Assembly: GCA_000818945.1 (NCBI GenBank)
Contig: KN805441.1
Coordinates: 102,151 to 166,150 of the forward strand
DNA from: Schizochytrium sp. CCTCC M209059
Taxonomy: Eukaryota > Sar > Bigyra > Thraustochytrida > Thraustochytriidae
Direction: 5' to 3'
Length of the DNA stretch: 64,000 bases
Shown: piece by piece, positions 29,969-38,016 of the stretch
Layout of the letters: each line of letters opens with the position of its first letter
Numbering within the stretch: position 1 is the stretch's first letter
The notes under the pieces: model-generated
Told to the model about the DNA's origin: nothing
The model's input: only the letters and a program-made list of their open reading frames with translations
The model's database searches: none
Program-made: the position numbers and the translations under genes

Positions 29969-30724
29969 TCACAGACTGTCGCTGCTCGCGACGCTTGCTC
30001 CTGCGCTGCTCGTCTCGTCGACATCTTCCCGCACAGAGTCCATCTTGCCGAGCGGTGAAGACATGATAAACGTAGGAAGGTCTACAGCAGATTGGCTGTT
30101 TCCAAGGGCGAAAGCGGCGACTACATTTCTTGCTCCGGCAAAGAGCGACTCTTCTGCGACAGACCGCGCTGTCGCCGCGATGCACTCCAACGTCTCGCGA
30201 GGCAGACTTCGCGCAGAACGTGTCTCGCGGCAATCGCGGCCCATCGTCCTCGAGTTCATGAATCGATACACGTTGTCGCGCGCAGCACCCGTGCTGCGTG
30301 AAGTGTGAGATGACGTAGCGAATCCCATATGACTCGATGAACGCGCAAGTCGTGGCGTCAGGGCTAGCGCCACTTCCTCTTGGACATGCGCATGATTGTT
30401 GATCGAGTTGTTGTTTGCGACTCCGGGAGCAGCGGAAGCGCCGCTGCCGCCGTTGCTAAAGACTTGGTCTGCCATCCGCGCCTCGAAGAGCCGTCTTCTC
30501 GGCGTCGATTGTCTCTGCGGATGTGTTTCTGCCCGAATACCTCGTCTCCGAGCTGCATTCTTGCTTTGTTGCCATGATGCAAAGCCATCGTCTCCGCCCA
30601 CGCTGCTTGCGCCCAGACTTTTGAGCGACAGTTGCGAAAGGTCAAGATGCAGCTTTTGCTCCACGCCCTCATCGTCCTCGTCGTGTTCTTCCGGGAGCTC
30701 CTCGAGCAGAGGTTCGAACTCCAT
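29969..30724 (-). CDS. Unknown serine-rich, largely disordered protein
   Basis: 251 residues from M at 30724. The frame extends 32 codons further into a CT/CG repeat, which I reject. The start is acidic (FEPLLEELPEEHDEDDEG). A Gln/Arg segment, an Asn/His segment and many Ser-Arg sites follow. The most ordered part is the Cys/Ala helix around LECIAATARSVAEESLFAG and NVVAAFALGNSQSAVDL near the C-terminus. I recognise no family. Ser/Arg motifs suggest phosphorylation but prove nothing. Codon composition supports a real gene. Confidence 0.6.
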   Translation of the reverse strand: MEFEPLLEELPEEHDEDDEGVEQKLHLDLSQLSLKSLGASSVGGDDGFASWQQSKNAARRRGIRAETHPQRQSTPRRRLFEARMADQVFSNGGSGASAAPGVANNNSINNHAHVQEEVALALTPRLARSSSHMGFATSSHTSRSTGAARDNVYRFMNSRTMGRDCRETRSARSLPRETLECIAATARSVAEESLFAGARNVVAAFALGNSQSAVDLPTFIMSSPLGKMDSVREDVDETSSAGASVASSDSL

Positions 30725-30810
30725 CGTGGAGAAGGTTCTTTGCGTTGCGCGTCCTCCGCCGCCTCTCTCTCTCTCTCTCGCGCGCGCGCGCGGCCAACGT
30801 CGGTCGCCGC

Positions 30811-30873
30811 AAGCACGCAAGCACGCAAGTACGCTAGCACGCTAGCACGCTAGCACGCTAGGACGCTAAGACG
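30811..30873. repeat. Octamer tandem repeat (CACGCAAG/CACGCTAG)n
   Basis: Runs of CACGCAAG change into CACGCTAG units, suggesting successive expansion of variants. Part of the leader of the serine-rich gene. Confidence 0.85.
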
Positions 30874-30900
30874 TAAGTTCGCCAGTTCGCAAGAAAGCGA

Positions 30901-30960
30901 GCCAGCCAGCAGGCCAGCACGCCAGCAGGCCAGCAGGCCAGCAGGCCAGTCAGCCGGCCA
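30901..30960. repeat. (GGCCAGCA)n tandem repeat
   Basis: Variants of GCCAGCAG repeated about six times, just upstream of the octamer block. Confidence 0.85.
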
Positions 30961-31353
30961 ACGAGCTGCCAGACGCGCCGCGAGCTGGCCGCTTCAGCCA
31001 GCCTCAGAGCGAGCTTCGGCTGATTGAACGATTAATTGATCGATGGATGGAGAAAGAGAGAGCGAGAGAAAGTTGGGAAGAAAGACCTTAGGCTGAGAGC
31101 GCCGTGTAACGTTATAGCACACACTCCAATTCACACACCTAATCCTCCGCCTTCTTAAGTCGGGTCTTCGTGATGGGTTGTCCCGGAGGACCGCCCCTGG
31201 GCTAAAAAAAATAATGAACGAAAACAATGGGAAAGGAAGGCCGGCCGGAATGAGGATTTGTTTGAAAGATCGGGAGCGAACTCATCCTTATGCGCGACAC
31301 CAGCTCAGCGATTTGGTTTTGCGCTCTTCCTCCCCCCCGCCCCCCTCTCTCTG

Positions 31354-31356
<3 letters not shown>

Positions 31357-31387
<31 letters not shown>
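31357..31387. repeat. (CT)15 microsatellite
   Basis: Perfect dinucleotide run, flanked on the left by C-rich sequence. Confidence 0.95.
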
Positions 31388-31390
<3 letters not shown>

Positions 31391-31715
31391 CTCACACACG
31401 GGCGAAGAAAAAAAAATGCTGTGGCCTCGTATTGCAAAGTATTTGAACATGGCCCCACGCTCACCTTTCAAGAGTCAGAGTCCGGGTCGTCCCCACGGAC
31501 ATCAATCGGCCGCAGGTAGCCAGCGGTAGGCGGCAGCAAGGAAGAACTCAAGAGGCTCCAGCTTAGCCTGCCATCACGGGCAGGACGCGGAGATTCGCCT
31601 TCACAACGGCTACTTTTTCCTATCATACAGCTGGAATCACCACACAAAAAAGAAGGGATAAAGAAGCCAGGGAACAGCACGCAGTCAAGCGCAGCTATGA
31701 GGGAACGAGAAATCA

Positions 31716-33608
31716 TTATTGATAGTGGTCGTCGGGAAGATTAAAATGTGCGGTAGCCTGCGAATCGACAAAGGTGCGCTGGCGCGGGTGCTGCTGTTGC
31801 TGCTGTTGCTGCTGGAAGTTGCTGCTTGCTGCGTGGACAGCACTGCGCTTTGGGGACTGCTGATGCGCAGCCTTCTTGTGAATGGTCTTCATCGTCTTGA
31901 TCTTGAGCTCCTGGTGCGTCAGGGGCCTGTACTCGTGGTCCTCGTCGTCAGAGCCTTCATCCGAAGAGTACTCGTTCAGTGAAGGAGGATTAATCTGCAC
32001 AGTATCCTGGCCCATTGGCGCCGTAGGACCTTGGCCTAGAATGCTCACAAGAGCATTCGATGGCGAACCCGGGCCGCCCGGTGAACCCGGCGAGAACGGG
32101 CTGCCCGGCGAGAGAAGCGGGCTGCCAGGACCTTCGTTGTCTAACTCGCCACCCAAACCAAGGTCGCCAGGGTTGCCTCCGTTGGGGCTGTTCGGGAGCT
32201 GACGACGCGAGTACGCCGCCCACATTTGCAAAATCTCGTTGGTCCGCTGCTCAATGATGCCAAGGAACTGCATAATATTGGCCTCCGTGACCTGGGTATC
32301 CGACAGCAAGTCAGCCATGGCCGTCTTGTCGCACTCTGTCTTGAGAAAGATGGCCTGAATGCCGACCTTGAGCGCAGCAATCGTCTTCATGGCCTCCTGA
32401 TACCGAAGTTCGTACTTTTCGGCAGCAGCCTCCGTGCTCTGCAGCTTCGACTGCAAGTCGTTGAGCAGCTGCTGATGCTGGTTTGCGTCGTCGCCGGACT
32501 CTTGCGTGTACTTGTCCTCTTCCTCGTGAAGCTGCTGAATCTGCTCCTCAAGCTTCTCAAGCTCATTGTTTTGCTCATTGACAAAGTTGAACAAAGAAAA
32601 GTTCTGCTCTTCATTCTGGATAAAGGTCTTGACAAGCTCGTCGACGTCTGTGATGCCTGTCGCCGCTTTAATCTTATTAAAGGCCTCTTCGTACGACTGG
32701 ACTTTCATCTCGGTGGCGGCAACATTGGCCTTGTCCTTGGCCATGCTCCACACGCCCTTGGCCACCTTCTTCTTGAGACGTGCCTCCTCCTCCATTGACA
32801 TCTCGCCACGTTGACCGATGGTGTCCTTGCCCTGCTCGCGCAAAAGCATGTCTTTGCGCCGTCGGTCCGCGTCGATGGCACGATCCAACTCGGCGATTTG
32901 CTCGTCGACCTCGGCACGCTCCTTGTTGTTCTGCTGCTCGATTGCCGTCATCTCCATCTGGGCCTGATCGCGGGCTTCGTAGGCCTGGTTTGAGGACTCG
33001 ATAATGGTCGCCATCTGCTTCTTCTTCTCGTGAAGCTCCTTTTCAAGCTTGCGATAGATATTGTCAAACACAACACGCTCGCGCCGCAGGCCATCAATCG
33101 TCTCCCGGAGCTGCTTGTTATGCGCAAGCGCCTCGTTAAATTTAACAAGAGCTTTGTCGAGACGGTTCTCGAGAATGCGAATCTGCTTGGCCACCATCTT
33201 TTGGCTCTCTTTTGCAGCATTGACGCCGCCCATTTGTTTGCGCTGTTGCAAGATTTTGCTCTTCATCACTTTGATGGCCTTGTTGAGCTCCTCAAGGTTA
33301 CGGGTTTCGATTGCAAGCTTTTGCGTAAACATGTCGCCCTGGTCCTGGACCATGGCGAGCTTGCTCGAGGGTCCAGAATCGCCCCCCTTGGTGGCCAGGT
33401 GCCGTTCTTCCATGGCAAGTTCCGCCTTGAGAGCTTCTTCATCCTTGCGTAGCTTGTTGATGGCTGCTTGCTGTCGTCGAATGATGTTTTGACTTTCTTC
33501 TGTGTACGCGCGCCTGTTTTGCTCCATGTTGCGGTACTCGCGCTGGAGCTGCGCAAATTCGGACGCAAGCGCCGAGGCCGACTTGGCCTCACCATCATTC
33601 CCGCTCAT
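31716..33608 (-). CDS. Outer dynein arm docking complex subunit, ODAD1/CCDC114 (DC2)-like
   Basis: 630 residues from M at 33608. Residues ~1-450 form a long coiled coil with the family signatures IIRRQQAAINKLRKDEEAL, KQIRILENRLDKALVKFNEA and GLRRERVVFDNIYRKLEKEL, typical of Chlamydomonas DC2/ODA1 and vertebrate CCDC114 and CCDC63. The C-terminus is low complexity: a Gly-Pro-Ser collagen-like run, an acidic patch and poly-Gln. The docking complex fixes outer dynein arms to axonemal doublets, so the protein belongs in a motile flagellum. It could be the CCDC63 rather than the CCDC114 orthologue. The next gene upstream on the same strand is another axonemal protein. Confidence 0.87.
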   Translation of the reverse strand: MSGNDGEAKSASALASEFAQLQREYRNMEQNRRAYTEESQNIIRRQQAAINKLRKDEEALKAELAMEERHLATKGGDSGPSSKLAMVQDQGDMFTQKLAIETRNLEELNKAIKVMKSKILQQRKQMGGVNAAKESQKMVAKQIRILENRLDKALVKFNEALAHNKQLRETIDGLRRERVVFDNIYRKLEKELHEKKKQMATIIESSNQAYEARDQAQMEMTAIEQQNNKERAEVDEQIAELDRAIDADRRRKDMLLREQGKDTIGQRGEMSMEEEARLKKKVAKGVWSMAKDKANVAATEMKVQSYEEAFNKIKAATGITDVDELVKTFIQNEEQNFSLFNFVNEQNNELEKLEEQIQQLHEEEDKYTQESGDDANQHQQLLNDLQSKLQSTEAAAEKYELRYQEAMKTIAALKVGIQAIFLKTECDKTAMADLLSDTQVTEANIMQFLGIIEQRTNEILQMWAAYSRRQLPNSPNGGNPGDLGLGGELDNEGPGSPLLSPGSPFSPGSPGGPGSPSNALVSILGQGPTAPMGQDTVQINPPSLNEYSSDEGSDDEDHEYRPLTHQELKIKTMKTIHKKAAHQQSPKRSAVHAASSNFQQQQQQQQHPRQRTFVDSQATAHFNLPDDHYQ

Positions 33609-34026
33609 CGTCTTCACCAAATGATAAAATCTCGTATTGCTAAGACGACTTGCTACTCGCGTCTGCCTACACCCGTCCGAGATCGATGTGCGTCCCTGAG
33701 CGCGCAAGGTTTCGTACCCTTCCTTGGTGCGCGCTCTATGCGCGCGCGCCCAAGACTCTTTTCTTGTCTAGGAGAAATTGCGCTAGCGCTCGCTGCCTTG
33801 CACGGATGCTCAAAGTAGCAATCGATCAAACGACAAAGAAGGAGCGCGTCAAGCACCGCCGACCGGCACTTGAGCAAGCACGCGTCCGCTTAAGCTTTTT
33901 GACAAGTTCTTATCGCACGCGCGACGAGTACAATCATAAGACGCAGCGACTCTACGTAGTGAAGCAAAGGTCTTCAAGTGGAGACAAAATTCTTAATGAC
34001 AACTTTTGCGTTTGAGAGAAAAAAAA

Positions 34027-34129
34027 NNNNNNNNNNNNNNNNNNNNNNNNNNNNNNNNNNNNNNNNNNNNNNNNNNNNNNNNNNNNNNNNNNNNNNNNNN
34101 NNNNNNNNNNNNNNNNNNNNNNNNNNNNN
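34027..34129. other. Assembly gap (103 N)
   Basis: Run of N preceded by a poly-A tract and followed within 12 bases by a G17 tract. True length and content are unknown. Confidence 1.
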
Positions 34130-34253
34130 GAGACGGCATCGGGGGGGGGGGGGGGGGTTGTCAACGGATAGTCTCCTCGCTGGCAGCTAGCTGCATAACT
34201 CATCAACCCAAGGTTGGAAGTAAACACGAACAAACACCTTGTTGTAAATGGCC

Positions 34254-34261
34254 TAGGCCTA
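34254..34261. repeat. TAGGCCTA octamer, copy 4
   Basis: Lies about 200 bases downstream of the DRC4 stop codon; preceded by GGCC so that the palindrome is extended. Confidence 0.5.
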
Positions 34262-34263
34262 GT

Positions 34264-34308
34264 ACGAGACGAGACGAGACGAGACGAGACGAGACGAGAC
34301 GAGACAAG

Positions 34309-34346
<38 letters not shown>

Positions 34347-34347
34347 T
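34264..34347. repeat. (GAGAC)n followed by (ACAG)n
   Basis: About eight GAGAC units run to ~34303, then about nine ACAG units from ~34310. Confidence 0.95.
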
Positions 34348-34456
34348 AAACAGACTGACTGACTTGCTGGCAGCTAAAGTGACAGAGAGAGAAACAGATG
34401 ATTGATTTGAATTGAATTGTGGGTGGGTTGGTTGGTAGGGGGGTTTAAAATTGAAG

Positions 34457-35848
34457 TCAAAAGCCGCTCGCTGGGATCTTGAGAGGATGCAGCTCGAAGC
34501 CAACCTCTTGGACAGCGATGCCATATTCGCCGAGCTTGGACTCGTACGCCTCGAGCATCTTGTTATGGTGGCCGACAGCGGCGGCGATCGACTGTGAAAG
34601 ATCCGAAACAGCAGCATTCTTCGCCTCGAGAATATCGCGCACCTTGGCTTGCACAATCCCAAGCGTCGAAGGATCGAGATTGAACTGCTTGAGGATCTCC
34701 GACAGGTACCCGTCCGTCTTTTCGAGCTCCCGGTCAAGCAGAGTCACCTTCTTCTCGAGCAGAATATTCTTGAGACCAGTCTTTTGCTGGACGTCAAACA
34801 CAGAGATCTGCAGCTGGTCATACAGGTTTTTGCGCTCGGACGAAATCATCTCAAAGCGTTGGCCGAGAACCTCGTTCTCCCATTGCAGCGCCTTGAGCTG
34901 ATCCTGCACGACGCCCAGGTTGACCTTTGTTTTGGACAAGCGTGCCTTAATCTCCGTGTATTCTTCGAGGCTCCCTCGCAGGCGCTCCACATCTTGAAGG
35001 GCCTGTTTGAGTGGTTCGGACATACGCTTGTTTTCCTGGGCAATCTCAAACATGAGCTTTTCATCAGCAGACTCTTTCTTTTTCATCTCCGAAACACCCT
35101 CCTTGAGAGACTTGATGAGATCCAAGTTGTTGTGCGTAATGTCATTGTAGTAGTTCTTGATCTCTGCAAAGGCCTTTTCGTGCGTCTTCATGAGCTCGTC
35201 AATGTGGCTATCCTTGCGTTGCTCGATGCGCTGGATATCTGCCTTACGCTGCGCCTCGAGCTGCTCGCGGAGCACGCGTGAGCGTCGTTCGTGCTTGAGC
35301 TGCAGCTCCCTGGCTCGCCGCTCGAAATTCTGTCGCAGCTCCGTGATGCGACGATCCTGTTCCTGCTTGAGACTCTTGATAAAGTCTTCATGGCTTAGCT
35401 CCGTCTCCTTGAGTTCAATTTTAAGGGCACGCTCGTCCTTTTTAAGCTCTGTTTCGGCGTGTCGATGCTTGTCCTCCTCGAGTCGGAGCGAATTATTGCA
35501 GTCGGCCTTCAAGTAGGTTACCTCATTTTGGTGCTCGTACAAGAGATGCTTGACACGCTGCTTGTAAACCTTGATCTCGACCTGATGTCTCTCCTCAAGG
35601 TCTTGCAGCTCGCGATGCTTGTTGCGCACTTCGGCCTTTTTGTCTTCGAGATTCTTCTTCTCCACAATCCAGAAATAGTTAATCTTTTCGCGCTGCTGCT
35701 GGAATTCGTTGAACTGCTGCTGCTCCGTGAGCACCTGGCGCTTCAAGTCCTTGGCCTGCCGCACGAGTGCGAGTCTTGCTTCGGCCTCAGCATTGCCGGC
35801 GCCACCGTCATCGCCCTTCTTCCCGCCCTTTTTCTTTCCCTTGCCCAT
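34457..35848 (-). CDS. GAS8: Nexin-dynein regulatory complex subunit 4 (DRC4/GAS8)
   Basis: 463 residues, close to the usual ~480. The start M at 35848 gives the characteristic Lys/Gly N-terminus (MGKGKKKGGKKG). YFWIVEKKNLEDKKAEVRNK and VYKQRVKHLLYEHQNEV are strongly conserved GAS8 motifs, followed by a continuous coiled coil and the GAS8 C-terminal helix ending in FELHPL. DRC4 is a core scaffold of the nexin link between outer doublets and is needed for regulated flagellar beating. It sits next to the ODAD1-like gene on the same strand and is divergent from the IQ-WW repeat gene across about 620 bp. Confidence 0.93.
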   Translation of the reverse strand: MGKGKKKGGKKGDDGGAGNAEAEARLALVRQAKDLKRQVLTEQQQFNEFQQQREKINYFWIVEKKNLEDKKAEVRNKHRELQDLEERHQVEIKVYKQRVKHLLYEHQNEVTYLKADCNNSLRLEEDKHRHAETELKKDERALKIELKETELSHEDFIKSLKQEQDRRITELRQNFERRARELQLKHERRSRVLREQLEAQRKADIQRIEQRKDSHIDELMKTHEKAFAEIKNYYNDITHNNLDLIKSLKEGVSEMKKKESADEKLMFEIAQENKRMSEPLKQALQDVERLRGSLEEYTEIKARLSKTKVNLGVVQDQLKALQWENEVLGQRFEMISSERKNLYDQLQISVFDVQQKTGLKNILLEKKVTLLDRELEKTDGYLSEILKQFNLDPSTLGIVQAKVRDILEAKNAAVSDLSQSIAAAVGHHNKMLEAYESKLGEYGIAVQEVGFELHPLKIPASGF

Positions 35849-36468
35849 GGTCTCGCGCAGCGGCGCCTCTGCGCTTTTCCCCCGCGCCGCGAGCTCGCTC
35901 GAGCTCACGCACAGGCCTCGGTTTGCTGAGTGCCTCTGCTGCAAGCAAGCCACTGCAAGCCACCTCAAGCTGGCAAGTAAGTAAGTAAGCAAGCAATCAC
36001 TTGCTACGAAACCAAGAGACTTCTGGTTTCCTTTTATTTCGTTCTTCTACTTCTTTCTTCTTTTATAGCAAAGTGAAGAAGAAAGCAACCCCTTTTCGCA
36101 CGGCAAACTTGTGACAATGTGCTCTCGTCGCACGGGCCGTAGCGCTGTGCCGTCGCGGCGGAGGCGTACTTGCGCAGGTCTCTCTGCCAAATGCCAAGTG
36201 CTCAATGCCAGTGCAGAATGAAATTCAACGGATCTGCCGCCCATCGCAACAACACCTGTGAAACGGTGTGCACCACTGATTAAAATGCAAGCATGAGAAC
36301 GTGCACGGGACTCTTTGACGCCGCGCGGATCGATGGGACTCTTCTCTTGCGAAAAACAAAGGCGCGCGCGTGCGCGTGTTGGGTGGGGGCTTGAGAGATC
36401 GATAGATCGATGGGGAACGAGAGACGAAACAAAGGTCAAGCAAGCAAGTCCTCGGACGAGGCGAGACG
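35849..36468. other. Divergent promoter region, DRC4 and IQ-WW repeat genes
   Basis: 620 bases. A short AAGT/AAGC repeat lies at about 35963-35995, followed by AT-richer sequence. No gene seen. Confidence 0.5.
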
Positions 36469-37830
36469 ATGGACCGGCGGCGAAAGCCAAGTACGACCCC
36501 AAGTGCACGGCAAGCTTCGCGACGGCGATCGCTGCGGCTGTCCGTGGAGGAGAGAGCTTTCGAAGCTGCGCAGTATGCTGGAGCTGCTCGCCTACAAGCC
36601 ACGTACAGAAGCTATCGCGTGCGAAGACGCGTGAAGAAAAGGCTGAAAAAGAGATTTGTCAAGGCTTGCGACAGCGACAGCGGCTATGATTACTGGGTCG
36701 ATCTTGAAACGAACGTCTCTCAGTGGACATGTCCCGTCCTTTTGCGTGATGCAGACTTTCAGTACTATGGCATGGAGGAACCAGATCCAGCGGGCCCCGC
36801 AGGCACAACGACTGCGATGCGCGAGGGGTGGCTCGCTGTGCTCCCGCGTTCCTCCAATCCTGCAAATGCGAGGCCACAGCGGGTCGACATTTACGCCTCC
36901 ATTGAAGCACCTCAACGGTGCTTGTTTGTGAATCACAGCAATCTTGTAGCGTTTTGCGGAGATGAATCTGATGCAACCGAATGGAAGTACGCGCTCTCGT
37001 TCTTTGCATATACAAAATCCATGCCGGGCTCCACACGATACTCGGTATGGAGCGCATGCCGACCCTTTCGCTGCAAGGTCTGCATGGAACAGACCGAGAC
37101 GGATGGCGACCCGGCGGCGGAGCGTCATCGAGGATGGCAGCGGCGTTTCGAGTTTCACGCCTTTTACAGTCCTCTGCAAGGAGCAATCCGTTTGAACGTG
37201 CAACAAGTACCCAACCCATTACGTCACCGCATCAGTGAAATGGCGTCCGCTCGCGGCGGGTGGGGCCAGCTTTTCTCATTTTTTGCGTATCCTACGATTC
37301 GTCAGGCCGTCTACGAGGCAGTTTATTGCGAACCCGCATTGGAACGATCCATGATCAAAGCCATGCCTGTGCAAGATTCACCGTTCCTCCATCCGCCCAT
37401 CGACCAGATCGAGTACGATCCGGAAGGAGATCCAGAGCTGACAACCTCTTGGTGCCGCAAGTTTGAGTTCATCGGGTTCAAAAGTCGATACCCAGGAACC
37501 GTTCAGTTCACCGTTTTACAGCGCTTTGAACCGCTTCTTCAGGACGAGAACATGTCCAAAGAAGAGAAAAAGTATGCTGAAGATGTCCATTTTCCCGTTT
37601 TTAAGCTTGCCCAAGAGGGTCAGGGCGATATTGCAGGGTGGACGCCCGTGACAGAATTCTTTGCATTTCCGTTGCCCATTCCAGGGACGACACGATTCTA
37701 TTTCAAGGTCGCGCGCAAGCCCACGCGATTTCGTGTGACGCTGCAAGACCACATTGGTCCCTGGCTCACGCTTTTTTCGTTTTATGCTTACTCGACCCGA
37801 GCGCAAGACGTCTATAGAATTGAATATTAA
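36469..37830 (+). CDS. IQ-motif, WW-like protein with six W-FxFxAY repeats, unknown family
   Basis: 453 residues. A basic N-terminus leads into an IQ-like motif (ARLQATYRSYRVRRRVKK, ~40-57), expected to bind calmodulin. A degenerate WW domain follows (YDYWVDLETNVSQWTCP, 73-89). The rest is six copies of a ~40-60-residue unit: Trp, then F-x-F-x-A-[YF], then usually G-[ST], then an aromatic residue at x-V. They start at W172, W223, W265, W328, W391 and W432. Aromatic spacing and alternation suggest beta strands, perhaps a propeller or stacked sandwiches. A divergent unit may begin at W121. I cannot name the repeat family. The divergent neighbour is axonemal DRC4, so a flagellar role is possible but unproven. 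Confidence 0.75.
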   Translation: MDRRRKPSTTPSARQASRRRSLRLSVEERAFEAAQYAGAARLQATYRSYRVRRRVKKRLKKRFVKACDSDSGYDYWVDLETNVSQWTCPVLLRDADFQYYGMEEPDPAGPAGTTTAMREGWLAVLPRSSNPANARPQRVDIYASIEAPQRCLFVNHSNLVAFCGDESDATEWKYALSFFAYTKSMPGSTRYSVWSACRPFRCKVCMEQTETDGDPAAERHRGWQRRFEFHAFYSPLQGAIRLNVQQVPNPLRHRISEMASARGGWGQLFSFFAYPTIRQAVYEAVYCEPALERSMIKAMPVQDSPFLHPPIDQIEYDPEGDPELTTSWCRKFEFIGFKSRYPGTVQFTVLQRFEPLLQDENMSKEEKKYAEDVHFPVFKLAQEGQGDIAGWTPVTEFFAFPLPIPGTTRFYFKVARKPTRFRVTLQDHIGPWLTLFSFYAYSTRAQDVYRIEY

Positions 37831-37853
37831 AAACGAACAGCTCCATTCACCTT

Positions 37854-37861
37854 TAGGCCTA
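37854..37861. repeat. TAGGCCTA octamer, copy 5
   Basis: 24 bases after the stop of the IQ-WW gene, in the 186-bp spacer to the convergent KICS2-like gene. A G-run follows near 37893. Confidence 0.5.
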
Positions 37862-38016
37862 CATGTTTTCCTTTTTTTCTTTTCCTTTTTTTTGGGGGGG
37901 GGGGGCTTTCTCTTCCGTTTGTTATAATTTATTTTGCAGGTGAACGTGCGCTCAGCGACATAGGGCAGGGCACGCGCAGATTTTTCTCCAGGACCGCACC
38001 ACCACTTCTCGACGCT

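Larger units (their letters stand above)
30725..31715. other. Repeat-rich intergenic spacer
   Basis: 991 bases between two minus-strand genes, made largely of short tandem repeats (listed separately), including CT and CG dinucleotide runs at about 30760-30792. No gene seen. Confidence 0.55.
33609..34456. other. Spacer with assembly gap between two axonemal genes
   Basis: 848 bases including 103 N. Left of the gap are short repeats and an A-run; right of it are a G17 run, one TAGGCCTA octamer and two microsatellites. No gene seen. Confidence 0.55.

Noticed and set aside
30712..30723. GGTTCGAACTCC resembling a tRNA T-arm
   Set aside because: No acceptor or anticodon arm around it; it encodes the start of the serine-rich protein on the other strand.
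34264..34347. Tandem repeats as a CRISPR-like array
   Set aside because: Plain penta- and tetranucleotide microsatellites without spacers.
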